From: Rhodoferax sp.
Lineage (GTDB): Bacteria > Pseudomonadota > Gammaproteobacteria > Burkholderiales > Burkholderiaceae_C
NCBI RefSeq assembly: GCF_030653815.1
Contig: NZ_JAURYQ010000021.1
Span: 1-64,000, forward strand
DNA: 64,000 bases
Reading direction: 5' to 3'
Positions 1 to 9,382 of the stretch are shown piece by piece. The notes beneath the pieces were generated by a model. The model was not told where the DNA came from and did not search any database. It saw only the letters and a list, made by a program, of their open reading frames with translations. Position 1 is the first letter of the stretch. Each line of letters opens with the position of its first letter. The translations under genes and the position numbers were made by a program.

Positions 1-2
1 TC

Positions 3-125
3 CATATTGATGGCACGCCCTCTGCAATGACGAACCACCGGGGCATCAGAACTGAGGAGGCCGTGAAAAATATTCTCACTGTGCTACCTCAAGACCATGG
101 CATCACTTTCGAGGCAATGGCCTAG
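3..125 (+). CDS. 3' end of an unidentified gene, cut by the window edge
   Basis: An open frame enters from the left edge and ends at a TAG at 123-125, giving 40 residues. The peptide (key stretches TNHRGIRTEEAV and DHGITFEAMA) has ordinary protein-like composition, but I do not recognise the family. It reads towards a plus-strand intrinsic terminator at 299-332, which fits a real gene ending here. About 170 bases between the stop and that terminator hold no convincing gene. It could also be a chance frame, because only the tail is visible. Confidence 0.35.
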   Translation, partial: HIDGTPSAMTNHRGIRTEEAVKNILTVLPQDHGITFEAMA

Positions 126-298
126 CGTTCACCACGCCAAAAAAATTGAGCAATTTCTCCCAAGCTACAATGAGGGTGTCCCGACATGGGGTCGAGACTT
201 TTTGTCGAATCCCACTGTCGATGCTCGAAAAAGCCTTTGAAATCAACGTACTTGGTTGGATTAGCTGGACCCCCATCAGCCACCCCAGTATCCCAAGA

Positions 299-332
299 AA
301 GCTCACTATCAAAATGGTAGTGGGCTTTTTTC
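299..332. terminator. Intrinsic terminator between converging transcripts
   Basis: AAAGCTCACTAT pairs with GTAGTGGGCTTT (12 bp including two G-U pairs) around a 7-base loop and is followed by a T run on the plus strand. On the minus strand the same hairpin lies 11 bases past the dnaE2 stop, so it can serve both the plus-strand gene from the left edge and the imu operon. Confidence 0.7.
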
Positions 333-342
333 ATGGGGGATT

Positions 343-3300
343 TCAATGGAAGTCCCGGCTGGGCGCGGCAAGCCGTCCCAGCAAAGGCGTCAAATCCACC
401 AGGCGCTGCGCGATCAGGTTGCGCACCTCGCCTTCGCGCTGCCAAGTGCCGTAAACGCCCAGCAGTTTGGCGTTCATCAATGCCTGGCGCTGTTGCTCGC
501 GCACACTTTTCCAGACGATGACCTGCACGCTGCCGTGCTCGTCTTCCAGTGACACAAAAACGACGCCCTTGGCGGTGCCTGGTTGCTGCCGCAGCGTCAC
601 GATGCCGCAGGCCCGCACCAAGCGACCATCGGGCAGCTCACGCAAGGCTTGCGATGACTGGAAACGCATGACGTTCAGGCGTTGCCGAAGTAGCGCCATG
701 GGGTGGCGCCTGAGCGAGAGCCCGAGGGCGGCGTAGTCAAACACAATTTCTTCGCCCTCGGGCGCCTCGGGCAACTCCAACAACTCTTCTTCCACCGGCG
801 CGTCGCGCAGCAGCAGGGGCGGTGCATGCAAGGCTGCCGCGTCCCAGACCTGTTGCCGGCGGTGCCCCGACAGGCTGGCCAGGGCATCGGCTGCGGCCAG
901 CAGTTTCATTTCAACCTGCGCTAGTTGGGCACGGCGGGACAGGTCTTCGGCACTGTCAAACGGCGCTTGTGCCCGCGCGGCAACAATGCGCTCGGCGGAA
1001 GTTCGTTTGAGCCCGGCAATCAGGCCCAGTCCCAAACGCACGGCGGGGGTGTGGGGCAAGTCCTCCAGCGTGGCGCCCCAAGCGCTGAACATCACGTCCA
1101 CCGCCCGCACCACCACGCTGTGGCGCCTGGCGTCCTGCACCAATTGGCTGGGCGAGTAAAAGCCCAGCGGCTGGGAATTGAGCATGGCGGCCAGAAAGGC
1201 GGCGGGCTCGGTCTGTTTGAGCCAGCAACTGGCGTACACCAGCAAGGCAAACGAGGCCGCGTGGGACTCCGGGAAACCGTATTCGCTGAAACCCTTGATC
1301 TGCTCAAAAATCTGCACCGCAAATTCCTTTTGGTAGCCGCGCGCGGTCATGCCGTCGACGATGCGGGCGTAGTATTTTTCCAACCCGCCCTTGCGTTTCC
1401 AGGCCGCCATAGCCCGGCGCAAACCGTCCGCTTCGCCCGGGGTGAAACCGGCCGCCAGAATGCTGACCTGCATCACCTGCTCCTGAAACACCGGAACGCC
1501 CAGCGTCCGGCCCAAGGCCTGTTCCAGCGCCGCACTGGGATAAGTCACCGCTTCCTTGCCCTGGCGGCGGTTCAGGTACGGGTGCACCATGCCACCCTGA
1601 ATCGGGCCGGGCCGCACCAGCGCCACCTCGATCACCAGGTCGTAAAAGCACTGCGGCCGCAAGCGCGGCAACATGCTCATCTGCGCCCGCGACTCGATCT
1701 GGAAAACGCCCACCGTGTCGGCCCGGCAAATCATCGCGTAGGTGTCGGGGTCTTCGGGTGGGATGTCCTGCATCTGAAATTCAAAGCCACGCCGCAAGCT
1801 GACGAGTTCCAGCGCTTTGCGAATCGCCGTCAGCATGCCTAAGCCCAGCACATCGACCTTGAGCAAACCCATGGCGTCCAGGTCGTCCTTGTCCCACTCG
1901 ATCACGGTGCGGTCTTCCATGGCGGCGGCTTCTATGGGCACCATGCGCGACAAGGGCCCCCGGGTCAGAACAAAGCCGCCCGGGTGCTGTGACAGATGCC
2001 GTGGAAAACCCATCAGCTGACGTGTCAGGTCCATCAACTGCTGTACCGCCAGGTCGTTCAGCGACAGGCCCAACTCTTGCAAGCGATCGGTATGCAACTC
2101 GCGGCCATCCCAATGGCGGTGCGCTTTGCCCAGCTTTTCCAGCAGCTCCAGCTCAAAGCCCAGGGCTTTGCCAACGTCGCGGATGGCCGACTTGGGCCGG
2201 TAGGAAATCACCACTGCCGTCAGGGCGGCGCGCTCGCGGCCGTACTTTTGGTACAGGTACTGGATGACTTCTTCGCGGCGCTCGTGCTCGAAGTCGATGT
2301 CAATGTCGGGCGGCTCGTTGCGCTCCTTGCTGATGAAACGCTCAAACAGCACACTCATGCGCGCCGGGTCGACCTCGGTCACGCCCAGGCAATAACACAC
2401 AGCGCTGTTGGCGGCCGAGCCGCGCCCCTGGCACAGGATGTGGCGCGAACGGGCGAAAGAAACAATGTCGTACACCGTCAAAAAATAGGGCTCGTAGTGC
2501 AGTTCGCAAATCAGCGCCAGTTCATGCTCGATCTGATGCTGCACCTTGGCTGTCATGCCGCCGGGCCAACGACGCCCGGCACCCTGGTAGGTGACCTTGC
2601 GCAAATACGACTCAGGCGTTTCCCCGGGTGGCACCACCTCCTGCGGATACTGGTATTTCAGCTCGTCCAGAGAAAAGTGGCAGCGCTCCGCCAGCTTGAG
2701 CGTCTCGGTCAGCAACGCCTGCGGGAAAATTTGGGCCAGCCGCAACCGGCTGCGCAGGTGCTGCTCGGCATTGGCTTGCAGGTCCAGCCCGCACGCGGTT
2801 AGCGGCTTGCCGACACGAATGGCCGTCAGGACGTCCTGCAGGGGCTTGCGCGAACGCACATGCATGTGCACATCACCCACGGCCACCAGCGCAATGGCCG
2901 TGGCGTCGCTCAGCTGCTTCAAGTGGTGGCGCCAGATTTCATCGTCCAGCATTAGCAGTTGCGTCACACCCAGCCAGCAGCGGCCGGTGAAATGTGTCAG
3001 CAGCCATTGGCCAAGCACCAGCAGTTGCGCCGGGGCATTGTTGCGCTCAGGGCAGGCCAGCACCAGGCAATCGGCCAGCGCAGGCCCATGGATGTCTTCC
3101 TGCCGAAGCTGGTAGCTGCCCTTTTTTTCAGCGCTGCGCCGCAGGCGTGTGATGAACTCGCACAGGTTGCCGTAACCGTTCAAGTTACAGGCCAGTACCA
3201 CCAGCGTAAAAGGGGCTTCACCGTCGACCTTAAATTGCGAACCGACCAGCAGCTTGAGGCCACAGGTTTTGGCTGCCACATGGGCGCGCACCACGCCGGC

Positions 3301-3471
3301 CATGCTGCATTCGTCGGTGATGGCCAGCGCGGTGTAGCCCAGCGCGTGGGCGCGTGTCACCAGTTCCTCGGGTTGACTGGCTCCTTTTAAAAACGAAAAG
3401 TTGGACAGGCAGCGCAGTTCAGCGTAACCGGAAAGCTGGGGCTGTTGTGACAAAGGGGGCAGGGCGGCCAT
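343..3471 (-). CDS. dnaE2: Error-prone DNA polymerase DnaE2 (ImuC)
   Basis: A 1042-residue C-family polymerase that performs translesion synthesis as the catalytic subunit of the ImuA-ImuB-DnaE2 mutasome. The N-terminus is a PHP domain (YAELRCLSNFSFLKGAS near residue 17). The palm carries the acidic PDIDIDF motif at about 388-394 and a second catalytic Asp in LKVDVLGLG. A C-terminal OB-fold region follows. The length fits DnaE2 (about 1030-1080) and is shorter than replicative DnaE (about 1160). It is the last gene of imuA-imuB-dnaE2, beginning 9 bases after the imuB stop, and is expected to be SOS-induced from the LexA box at 5584-5603. Confidence 0.96.
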   Translation of the reverse strand: MAALPPLSQQPQLSGYAELRCLSNFSFLKGASQPEELVTRAHALGYTALAITDECSMAGVVRAHVAAKTCGLKLLVGSQFKVDGEAPFTLVVLACNLNGYGNLCEFITRLRRSAEKKGSYQLRQEDIHGPALADCLVLACPERNNAPAQLLVLGQWLLTHFTGRCWLGVTQLLMLDDEIWRHHLKQLSDATAIALVAVGDVHMHVRSRKPLQDVLTAIRVGKPLTACGLDLQANAEQHLRSRLRLAQIFPQALLTETLKLAERCHFSLDELKYQYPQEVVPPGETPESYLRKVTYQGAGRRWPGGMTAKVQHQIEHELALICELHYEPYFLTVYDIVSFARSRHILCQGRGSAANSAVCYCLGVTEVDPARMSVLFERFISKERNEPPDIDIDFEHERREEVIQYLYQKYGRERAALTAVVISYRPKSAIRDVGKALGFELELLEKLGKAHRHWDGRELHTDRLQELGLSLNDLAVQQLMDLTRQLMGFPRHLSQHPGGFVLTRGPLSRMVPIEAAAMEDRTVIEWDKDDLDAMGLLKVDVLGLGMLTAIRKALELVSLRRGFEFQMQDIPPEDPDTYAMICRADTVGVFQIESRAQMSMLPRLRPQCFYDLVIEVALVRPGPIQGGMVHPYLNRRQGKEAVTYPSAALEQALGRTLGVPVFQEQVMQVSILAAGFTPGEADGLRRAMAAWKRKGGLEKYYARIVDGMTARGYQKEFAVQIFEQIKGFSEYGFPESHAASFALLVYASCWLKQTEPAAFLAAMLNSQPLGFYSPSQLVQDARRHSVVVRAVDVMFSAWGATLEDLPHTPAVRLGLGLIAGLKRTSAERIVAARAQAPFDSAEDLSRRAQLAQVEMKLLAAADALASLSGHRRQQVWDAAALHAPPLLLRDAPVEEELLELPEAPEGEEIVFDYAALGLSLRRHPMALLRQRLNVMRFQSSQALRELPDGRLVRACGIVTLRQQPGTAKGVVFVSLEDEHGSVQVIVWKSVREQQRQALMNAKLLGVYGTWQREGEVRNLIAQRLVDLTPLLGRLAAPSRDFH

Positions 3472-3480
3472 GACGACGCC

Positions 3481-4800
3481 TCAGGCAAAGATGCCGTGCA
3501 AATACCAGCACGCTGTTTCGTTGCGGGGCAGGCGTTGCTGAAAAATCCACAGCGCGCCCGCATGCTGGCTCAGGGCCACCCAGTAGTCGCGCGCCACCTG
3601 CAGGCTGTGCTGGCCGCCCTCGGCAGCCTTGACGCGGTGCCACCAGCCACCCTCAATACGCTCGGGGCCCAGCAGCAGTTGCAGCGGTCCCTGGTACAGC
3701 GGGCAGTCGTCCCGCACATCAAGCTTGAGCGGGTTTTTGAGAATCCAGGTCGGTTGTGGCCCTGGCACCTGGCGCACCTTGATGCCGGGACTTTGGGCGT
3801 TGAGGGGTTGCCAATGGGCCATCCAGGCCATGCGGGTATCCTCGACCAGCATTGGCCGCAGCACACGTTTTTGACCCAGCCGGGCTTCGATGCGCTCCAG
3901 CACCTGGTTCAGTGCTTCGCCGCTGGCCCGGGCATCGGGCAGCAAGGAGCGGCTGGTCTCAATGAACGGGCTGACCTCGGTGGCGCTCAGGGCCAGTTCG
4001 CCCGTCGGGGCCAGCAGTTGCACTTTGGCCAGGTTCTCACCCAGCAATCGGCACAGATGGTCGACGTTTTGGGTGGGTTGTGCCGTGCGCACCGTGATAC
4101 TGCCACCCTCACCGGCGTCGCGGGCGCGCATGGCGTCGTGACCCCAGTGCAGCGTGAAAGCCGTCACGCCGCAGTGGCGGGCCGACAACCAGCCACCCAT
4201 CTGCAGCAGCAAACGCCGCGCGCCAAACATCAGGGCCGGGGCCGTGTCGACACGGCCGGGCAACTCCAGTTTGGCCGAGAAAATCTCTGGCAGCTTGACC
4301 CAGGCGTAGCCCTCGGGGCGCAGTCCGTAGGCCTGGTCCAGTGCCAGCAGCAACTGGCTGTCAAAACGCCGGCTGATGCCGCCGCGCGGCAGTTGGCGCA
4401 CATCGGCCAGCGTTTGGCAGCCCAGGCGCGCCAGCGTGGCCTGATGGGTCTTGACGGCATCCATGCATTCAATGGGCAAGGGGTCAAGTACCTGAGCCAG
4501 CGGCATGGCAAAGCCGTTGCGAATGCCCATTCGCGCGCAAGCCAGGGCCGCCAGGCTGGTTGGCGCCCAGGCCAAAGCCCTGATGCCCAGTTCGGCGGCA
4601 CCGGTTTCCACCCGCTGGTGCAGCGGGTCTTCGCCACCGAACAGCCGGGTGCTTTGTGCCACCTCCAGCCAGACCGTCTGCTCCTTCTGTGCCACCCGGG
4701 GAGTGAACTGAAGCGCCCATACAGCCACGCTCTGGGGGTCAATGCGCGGCGAGCTGTCGCAGGTGGCGTTGGTCAACAGTGCGGCCCAGTGCAGGGACAT
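3481..4800 (-). CDS. imuB: ImuB, Y-family polymerase-like mutasome subunit
   Basis: A 439-residue homologue of Y-family polymerases. In known systems ImuB is catalytically dead and bridges DnaE2 to the beta clamp. Visible family marks are the start MSLHWAALL, the STRLFGGEDPL segment in the palm and the typical end WYLHGIFA. I chose the ATG at 4800 because families of this type begin with M-x-W-x-A-L-x; an in-frame ATG seven codons upstream (4821) is also possible. The gene overlaps imuA by 62 bases, which suggests translational coupling. Confidence 0.93.
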   Translation of the reverse strand: MSLHWAALLTNATCDSSPRIDPQSVAVWALQFTPRVAQKEQTVWLEVAQSTRLFGGEDPLHQRVETGAAELGIRALAWAPTSLAALACARMGIRNGFAMPLAQVLDPLPIECMDAVKTHQATLARLGCQTLADVRQLPRGGISRRFDSQLLLALDQAYGLRPEGYAWVKLPEIFSAKLELPGRVDTAPALMFGARRLLLQMGGWLSARHCGVTAFTLHWGHDAMRARDAGEGGSITVRTAQPTQNVDHLCRLLGENLAKVQLLAPTGELALSATEVSPFIETSRSLLPDARASGEALNQVLERIEARLGQKRVLRPMLVEDTRMAWMAHWQPLNAQSPGIKVRQVPGPQPTWILKNPLKLDVRDDCPLYQGPLQLLLGPERIEGGWWHRVKAAEGGQHSLQVARDYWVALSQHAGALWIFQQRLPRNETACWYLHGIFA

Positions 4801-5563
4801 CTGAAACCTCCGATCTTGCAAGCAACTGGCTGGGGCGCATCAGCCGGGGTGTCAACACGCTGGCAAGCGTCCCCGGCACCGAAGGCAGCACGATGGGGCC
4901 GTCCAGCAGGGCACCCTTGCGCTTGAGCAGGTGAACGTGCAGGTTCCAGTCTGGCCCCAAGGTGGTCAACAGCCGCAAGGGGGCGGGTGAGGCGTCCAGC
5001 TGGGCCGCTTCGGGCCGGAACAGAAACACCGGGCAATCACAAGACTGGGCGTGCACCTGCAGGCGGCGCAATTGCTCGGCACGGGCCTGGGGCAGCCAGG
5101 CCAGGATGGTGCCGCCGCGTGGGTTGGCCTTGACCAGCTGTTCTGTGGTCCAAAGCCGTTCGGCCGGGGTGTCGGCAGCGATCCAGACAATGCTTTTTTC
5201 GGCAATACCGAGCTTGACCAAACCCGGCGCGTGCGGGCGTTTGGGCGGACCCACCAGCAGGATGGGGCCACCTCCAGCGGCCAGCCCCGCCAGCGCTGGT
5301 GCCAACAAGCGCCACTCGCACAAGCCGGGTTGGGGTTGCAACAGTTCGGTCAGGGCATTGCAGGGCCAGCCGCCACCGGGCAATTGAGCATCCAGCGCGG
5401 CCCAGCCGCTTGACACCACCGACTGGTCGGCCTGTGCCACCTGGGAGCCGCGCCAGATCGCCTGGGCGACGCTACCTGGAAACTGCCCCAAGTCGAACGA
5501 ATGCGACAGTGCATCGACCGACACGGGTGCGGCGTTGACGATCCATTGCAGTGCGGCAGGCAT
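4739..5563 (-). CDS. imuA: ImuA, RecA-like SOS mutagenesis protein
   Basis: A 274-residue RecA/SulA-like protein, the first gene of the mutasome operon. In known cassettes it is an accessory factor of ImuB/DnaE2 translesion synthesis. The family is recognised from PGGGWPCNALTELL near the start, the ILLVGPPKRPHAPGL core and the position directly before imuB. The ATG at 5563 is preferred: a longer frame starting at a GTG at 5599 would place its start inside the LexA operator. The 3' end overlaps imuB by 62 bases. Confidence 0.9.
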   Translation of the reverse strand: MPAALQWIVNAAPVSVDALSHSFDLGQFPGSVAQAIWRGSQVAQADQSVVSSGWAALDAQLPGGGWPCNALTELLQPQPGLCEWRLLAPALAGLAAGGGPILLVGPPKRPHAPGLVKLGIAEKSIVWIAADTPAERLWTTEQLVKANPRGGTILAWLPQARAEQLRRLQVHAQSCDCPVFLFRPEAAQLDASPAPLRLLTTLGPDWNLHVHLLKRKGALLDGPIVLPSVPGTLASVLTPRLMRPSQLLARSEVSDVPALGRTVDQRHLRQLAAH

Positions 5564-5583
5564 GGCGATTGGGTTTGTTGAAA

Positions 5584-5603
5584 TACTGTTAAAAAACACA
5601 GTA
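5584..5603. promoter_or_regulatory. LexA (SOS) box of the imuA-imuB-dnaE2 operon
   Basis: The 20-mer starts TACTGT and ends ACAGTA, with CTGT-N8-ACAG exactly as in the enterobacterial/betaproteobacterial LexA consensus. It lies 20 bases upstream of the imuA ATG. On the minus strand TATACT (5605-5600) overlaps its edge and could be the -10 hexamer, so bound LexA would block the promoter directly. Confidence 0.92.
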
Positions 5604-5620
5604 TAACCAGATCACCACTT

Positions 5621-5686
5621 TGTGGGAGGCCCGCCCTCGGGCCGATGGCTGTTGGGGGCAATCGCGGCGAGGGCGCCGCTCCCACA
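5621..5686. repeat. REP doublet, family A, complete copy
   Basis: The terminal arms TGTGGGAG and CTCCCACA are inverted repeats. Inside are two hairpins, GGCCCG-CCCT-CGGGCC and GCGGCG-AGGG-CGCCGC, whose tetraloops are complementary. It fills the gap between the stop of the flavin monooxygenase gene and the imuA promoter. Confidence 0.88.
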
Positions 5687-5689
5687 GGG

Positions 5690-6682
5690 TCAAGAAACCA
5701 GTACTTGTGCAGCAATATCCAGCGATTGCAGGCGCAGCGCTGGGTCAAACATGTCGCACACCAGCATGAACTCGTCGGCCTGCGTTTGCTGGGCTAAGGC
5801 CGTCAGCCCGGCGCGCACCTTGTCCGGGCCACCGATGACTGCCACCGCCAGAAAGTCGTTGATGGCTGCGAGCTCTTGAGGATGTAGCTGCTGCATGAAG
5901 TTTTTTACCGGCGGCTGCAGCGGCTGGCGGTCTCCGGTCAGGATGCCGAGTACGCGCTGGTAGGTGCTGCTGGCCAGAAATTCGGCCTCGTCATCGGTGG
6001 GGGCCGCGATCAAGGGCACGCCGATCATCACATAGGGTTGGCGCAACACCTTGGACGGCTTGAACAAGCGCCGGTACAGGTCAATCGCCTGCAGCATCAT
6101 GCGTGGGGCAAAGTGCGAGGCAAAGGCGTAGGGCAGACCGCGTTCTGCCGCCAGCTGGGCCGAGAACAGGCTCGACCCCAACAGCCAGATCGGCACCTCG
6201 GTGCCGGCGCCCGGCATGGCCACAATGCGTTGGCCCGGCTGCACCGGTCCCAGCAGATGCTGCAGCTCGGCGACGTCGCGTGGAAAGTCCTGCTCGGTCT
6301 CAATGCGGTCGCGGCGCAGGGCCTGCATGGTGAGCCGGTCGGTACCCGGTGCCCGGCCCAGTCCCAGGTCAATGCGATTCGGGTACAGCTCGGCCAGCGT
6401 GCCAAAGGCTTCGGCCACTACCAGCGGCGCGTGGTTGGGCAGCATGATGCCGCCCGAGCCGACCCGAATGTGGTGCGTGCCCCCGGCCAGGTAGCCCACC
6501 AGCACGGCCGTGGCCGAACTGGCAATGCTGGCCATGTTGTGGTGCTCGGCCACCCAGTAGCGGGTAAAGCCCAGTGCTTCGGCATGCTGCGCGGTGCGCA
6601 AGGCCGTGGCCAGCGCCTGCGCCACCGTGCCGCCTTCGCGCAGCGAGACCAGGTCCAGCATGGACAGCGCGGGTTTTTTCAT
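5690..6682 (-). CDS. LLM-class flavin-dependent oxidoreductase
   Basis: A 330-residue bacterial-luciferase-like monooxygenase, expected to use reduced FMN to oxidise an unknown organic substrate in the cytoplasm. Family marks are [13 protein letters not shown] near residue 40, [14 protein letters not shown] near 75 and [13 protein letters not shown] near 105, the pattern of the YhbW/MsnO8 group. The start overlaps the stop of the dienelactone hydrolase gene (TGATG), so the two are probably co-translated. The substrate cannot be read from the sequence. Confidence 0.88.
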   Translation of the reverse strand: MKKPALSMLDLVSLREGGTVAQALATALRTAQHAEALGFTRYWVAEHHNMASIASSATAVLVGYLAGGTHHIRVGSGGIMLPNHAPLVVAEAFGTLAELYPNRIDLGLGRAPGTDRLTMQALRRDRIETEQDFPRDVAELQHLLGPVQPGQRIVAMPGAGTEVPIWLLGSSLFSAQLAAERGLPYAFASHFAPRMMLQAIDLYRRLFKPSKVLRQPYVMIGVPLIAAPTDDEAEFLASSTYQRVLGILTGDRQPLQPPVKNFMQQLHPQELAAINDFLAVAVIGGPDKVRAGLTALAQQTQADEFMLVCDMFDPALRLQSLDIAAQVLVS

Positions 6683-7380
6683 CAGGCCAGCTGCTCAGAC
6701 AACCATGCCAGCGTGCGGCCACGCGCCAGTGCGGCAGCGCGCTGCTGGTACATCGGGCGGCCCCAGCAGTTGAAGCCGTGGTCCACACCCTCGTACACAT
6801 GGAATTGCGCGTTGGCACGGCCTGCAAAGGCTTTCTTGACGTCGGCCACCGCCGTTGCCGGGATGTAGCCGTCCAGCGCCGCATAGTGGAACAGGATGGG
6901 GCACTTCACCGCTGCCGCCTTGTCCAGATGGTTCTGGATGCCGCCGCCGTAGTAACACACGGCCGCATCCACTGCGCCACTGGCCGCCAGCTGGTAACTC
7001 AGGCGCCCGCCCATGCAAAAGCCGATCGAGCCCACCTTGCCGCTTACTTCCGGCCGGGCGCGCAGGGCGTTTGCCGTGCTCACCAGATCGGCCACGGCAT
7101 GGGCTTCGTCCAGGTTGGTCATGAGCTGGAAGGCCTTTGGGGTGTCCGTTTCGTTGTACTTCAGGTCGACGTTGGCTTCCTGGCGCCAGAATACATCGGG
7201 CGCCAGCACCACATAACCATCCATGGCGTACTGATCGGCCACCGCCTTGATGTGCTCATTGACGCCCCAGATCTCTTGAATGATCACCAGGCCCGGCCCG
7301 CGACCCGTTGGGGGCAGCGACAGGTAGGCGTCAAATTGTTGGCCGTCGTGGCTGGTGATGGAAAGGGTGGAACTGTTCAT
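6682..7380 (-). CDS. Dienelactone hydrolase family protein
   Basis: A 232-residue alpha/beta hydrolase. The catalytic triad is visible: nucleophile Cys in GFCMGG (about residue 123), Asp in LDGYIP and His in DHGFN. Dienelactone hydrolases open enol-lactones in chlorocatechol degradation, but many chromosomal copies act on unknown esters. No ring-cleavage genes flank it, so a specific catabolic role is not supported. It overlaps the downstream flavin monooxygenase by one base. Confidence 0.9.
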   Translation of the reverse strand: MNSSTLSITSHDGQQFDAYLSLPPTGRGPGLVIIQEIWGVNEHIKAVADQYAMDGYVVLAPDVFWRQEANVDLKYNETDTPKAFQLMTNLDEAHAVADLVSTANALRARPEVSGKVGSIGFCMGGRLSYQLAASGAVDAAVCYYGGGIQNHLDKAAAVKCPILFHYAALDGYIPATAVADVKKAFAGRANAQFHVYEGVDHGFNCWGRPMYQQRAAALARGRTLAWLSEQLA

Positions 7381-7389
7381 GTGTGTTTC

Positions 7390-8811
7390 CTATTGAATGG
7401 CGGTCGATACGGGAAATTCCAGAATCTTGAGTTTGTCATGGCCTGGCACCAACAGGTGCTTGAGGGCCAGGCGGTAGGTGTCGAGGTTGAAGGCCAGCGG
7501 TTCGGTGCGGCTGTGTAATGCCTCATGCAGGTCGTCGTCAGAATGCACCGTGGCCAGGTGACACCACTGGTCAAACAGGTGGATGTCGGTGCGCCCGGTG
7601 CGCGCGTTATGTTCACGCACCCCCACTTTGCCGGCAAAAGGCCAGACCTGCAGCTTGTTGCCAGCCAGCGCCAGCTGCAGGCGCAGGTGGTGGCGCTCGG
7701 GTGCTTCCTCGCCACAACACACGCCCTTGCACCGACCTATCTGATGGCCAAAACAGCGGCCCTTGCCGGATTCCAGCCCCAGCGCCTGCAGGCACAGTCC
7801 CTGCGTTTCGGCGAGTTCGCGCAGCTGGCTCTGAGCCTGGCTTTTGGAGCGGTAGGGGCCATACAACGCGCCAAATTGTTCCGGCGCCAGTTCGCTGCCA
7901 CGCACCAGCGTCAGCAGCGGCCGGCTGTTGGGGTTGGCCTCAAGCCGCCAGGCGCACAGGTCGCCTTCGCGGCGCAACTGGCGGTTGTGCACGGGTTGGC
8001 GCGCTTTCACCAGCCGCGCTTCGAGCAGCAGGGCGCCGAGCTCTCCGGCGGTCTCGACCCATTCGATGCGCCTGATTTCCTGGGCGATGCGCATCTCGCG
8101 GGCGTTGCGGCCGGCGGCCTGAAAATGCGACATCACCCGGCTACGCAGCTTGACACTTTTGCCGATGTACAGCGGCAGCGCGCCTTCGCCAAAAAAGAGG
8201 TAAACCCCGGGCGTGTCAGGGATGTCGGTGATGTTCGTATCGAGCTGTGGTGGCAGCGCCGCGCTGCCCTGCAACAGTCTCTGCGCAAGGCCAGCCACAT
8301 GCTCGGCACCCAGTTCGGTTTGTGCCAACGTGAGCCAGCTTTGCATCACTTCGACATCGCCCATGGCGCGGTGCCGCGCGGCACTGGTCAGGCCGTGGCG
8401 TTGCATGATGGCATCCAGGCCGTGGCCCTTGAACTGCGGGTACAAGAGCCTTGAAAGGCGCACGGTGCACAGGGTTTTGACGCGCAGCGTCACGTCCAGG
8501 CGGCTCAGTTCATTGAGCAGAAAACCATGGTCAAAGCGCACGTTGTGGGCCACCAGCACGGCACCGTCCAGCAAGGCCAGCAGTTCGGGGGCGACCTCGG
8601 CAAAGCGCGGGGCACTGGCCACCATGGCATTGCTGATGCCGGTGAGCTGCTCAATGAAACCCGACACGTGCACCCCCGGATTCACCAGCGTGCTCCAGCG
8701 CGCCACCTCCACGCCGTGCTCGACGCGCACGGCTGCAATTTCTGTGATGCGGTCGTGCACCGGATTGCCACCGGTGGTTTCCAGATCAAGCAGCACGTAG
8801 CAGGGCAGCAT
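7390..8811 (-). CDS. DnaQ-like 3'-5' exonuclease fused to a GIY-YIG (UvrC/Cho-type) nuclease
   Basis: A 473-residue two-domain nuclease. The first about 170 residues are a DEDDh exonuclease: LDLETTG near residue 8, HNVRFDHGF near 88, and HRAMGDVEV near 145. From about residue 200 a GIY-YIG domain follows (PGVYLF, then LYIGKS, then KLRSRV), resembling the N-terminal nuclease of UvrC and Cho. A Cys-rich patch (CFGHQIGRCKGVCC) occurs near 375. The likely role is DNA repair or processing, possibly damage incision. It ends 9 bases before the dienelactone hydrolase start. Specific biochemistry is inferred from the domains only. Confidence 0.88.
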   Translation of the reverse strand: MLPCYVLLDLETTGGNPVHDRITEIAAVRVEHGVEVARWSTLVNPGVHVSGFIEQLTGISNAMVASAPRFAEVAPELLALLDGAVLVAHNVRFDHGFLLNELSRLDVTLRVKTLCTVRLSRLLYPQFKGHGLDAIMQRHGLTSAARHRAMGDVEVMQSWLTLAQTELGAEHVAGLAQRLLQGSAALPPQLDTNITDIPDTPGVYLFFGEGALPLYIGKSVKLRSRVMSHFQAAGRNAREMRIAQEIRRIEWVETAGELGALLLEARLVKARQPVHNRQLRREGDLCAWRLEANPNSRPLLTLVRGSELAPEQFGALYGPYRSKSQAQSQLRELAETQGLCLQALGLESGKGRCFGHQIGRCKGVCCGEEAPERHHLRLQLALAGNKLQVWPFAGKVGVREHNARTGRTDIHLFDQWCHLATVHSDDDLHEALHSRTEPLAFNLDTYRLALKHLLVPGHDKLKILEFPVSTAIQ

Positions 8812-8832
8812 GGCGTCGGGCCTCAGCGCCGG

Positions 8833-9378
8833 TCAGGCAATGTCAAAGACATGGATGGAAAAATTGCCCTGACGGCGGTCAGCAAAAAAACGCTTCAGGG
8901 TTTCACTCACAGTCCGGAAAGCGAGTTCGTCCCAGGGGATTTCATCTTCTGAAAACAGGCGCGCCTCGAGAGTTTCAAACCCCGGATCAAATTGGTCGCT
9001 GAGCAACTGGGCGCGGTAGAACAGGTGCACCTGCCCCACGCGGGGGATGTTCACCAACGAGAAAAACTCCCCCATCTCAAATTGCGCGCCAGCTTCTTCG
9101 AGCGTTTCGCGCGCCGCGCCTTCGCTCACGGTCTCGTTGAGCTCCATGAAACCGGCGGGCAGTGTCCACTTGCCCCAGCGCGGCTCGATGTTGCGCTTGC
9201 ACAGCAGCACCCTGTCACCCCAGATGGGGATGGTGCCCACCACATTGAGCGGGTTTTCGTAGTGCACGGTCTGGCAGGTCGGACACACTGCGCGGTGCTT
9301 GGTGTCGCCGTCGTCCGGCAGCCGATACACCACGGCCGTACCACAGCTTTTGCAGTGTTTGATCGGGGGGCGGTGCAT
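8833..9378 (-). CDS. NUDIX hydrolase with N-terminal zinc ribbon
   Basis: A 181-residue NUDIX pyrophosphatase. The NUDIX box is visible as GFMELNE followed by ARETLEEAG. Two CxxC pairs (CKSCG and CPTCQ) near the N-terminus form a zinc ribbon, as in NudC-like and ADP-ribose-type enzymes. The ATG at 9378 is chosen over one eight codons upstream because AAGGTGG sits 9 bases before it. The substrate (NADH, ADP-ribose or another dinucleotide) cannot be decided. Confidence 0.88.
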   Translation of the reverse strand: MHRPPIKHCKSCGTAVVYRLPDDGDTKHRAVCPTCQTVHYENPLNVVGTIPIWGDRVLLCKRNIEPRWGKWTLPAGFMELNETVSEGAARETLEEAGAQFEMGEFFSLVNIPRVGQVHLFYRAQLLSDQFDPGFETLEARLFSEDEIPWDELAFRTVSETLKRFFADRRQGNFSIHVFDIA

Positions 9379-9382
9379 GAAC

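Noticed and set aside
122-334. Minus-strand 70-codon frame downstream of dnaE2
   Set aside because: Its first codons are the terminator hairpin at 299-332 and no ribosome site precedes it, so it is probably chance.
5564-5599. Longer imuA start at a GTG
   Set aside because: The GTG lies inside the LexA box and no ribosome site precedes it; the ATG at 5563 is better.
6682-7380. Dienelactone hydrolase considered as evidence of an aromatic degradation cluster
   Set aside because: No ring-cleaving dioxygenase or muconate enzyme is adjacent, and the neighbours are unrelated.
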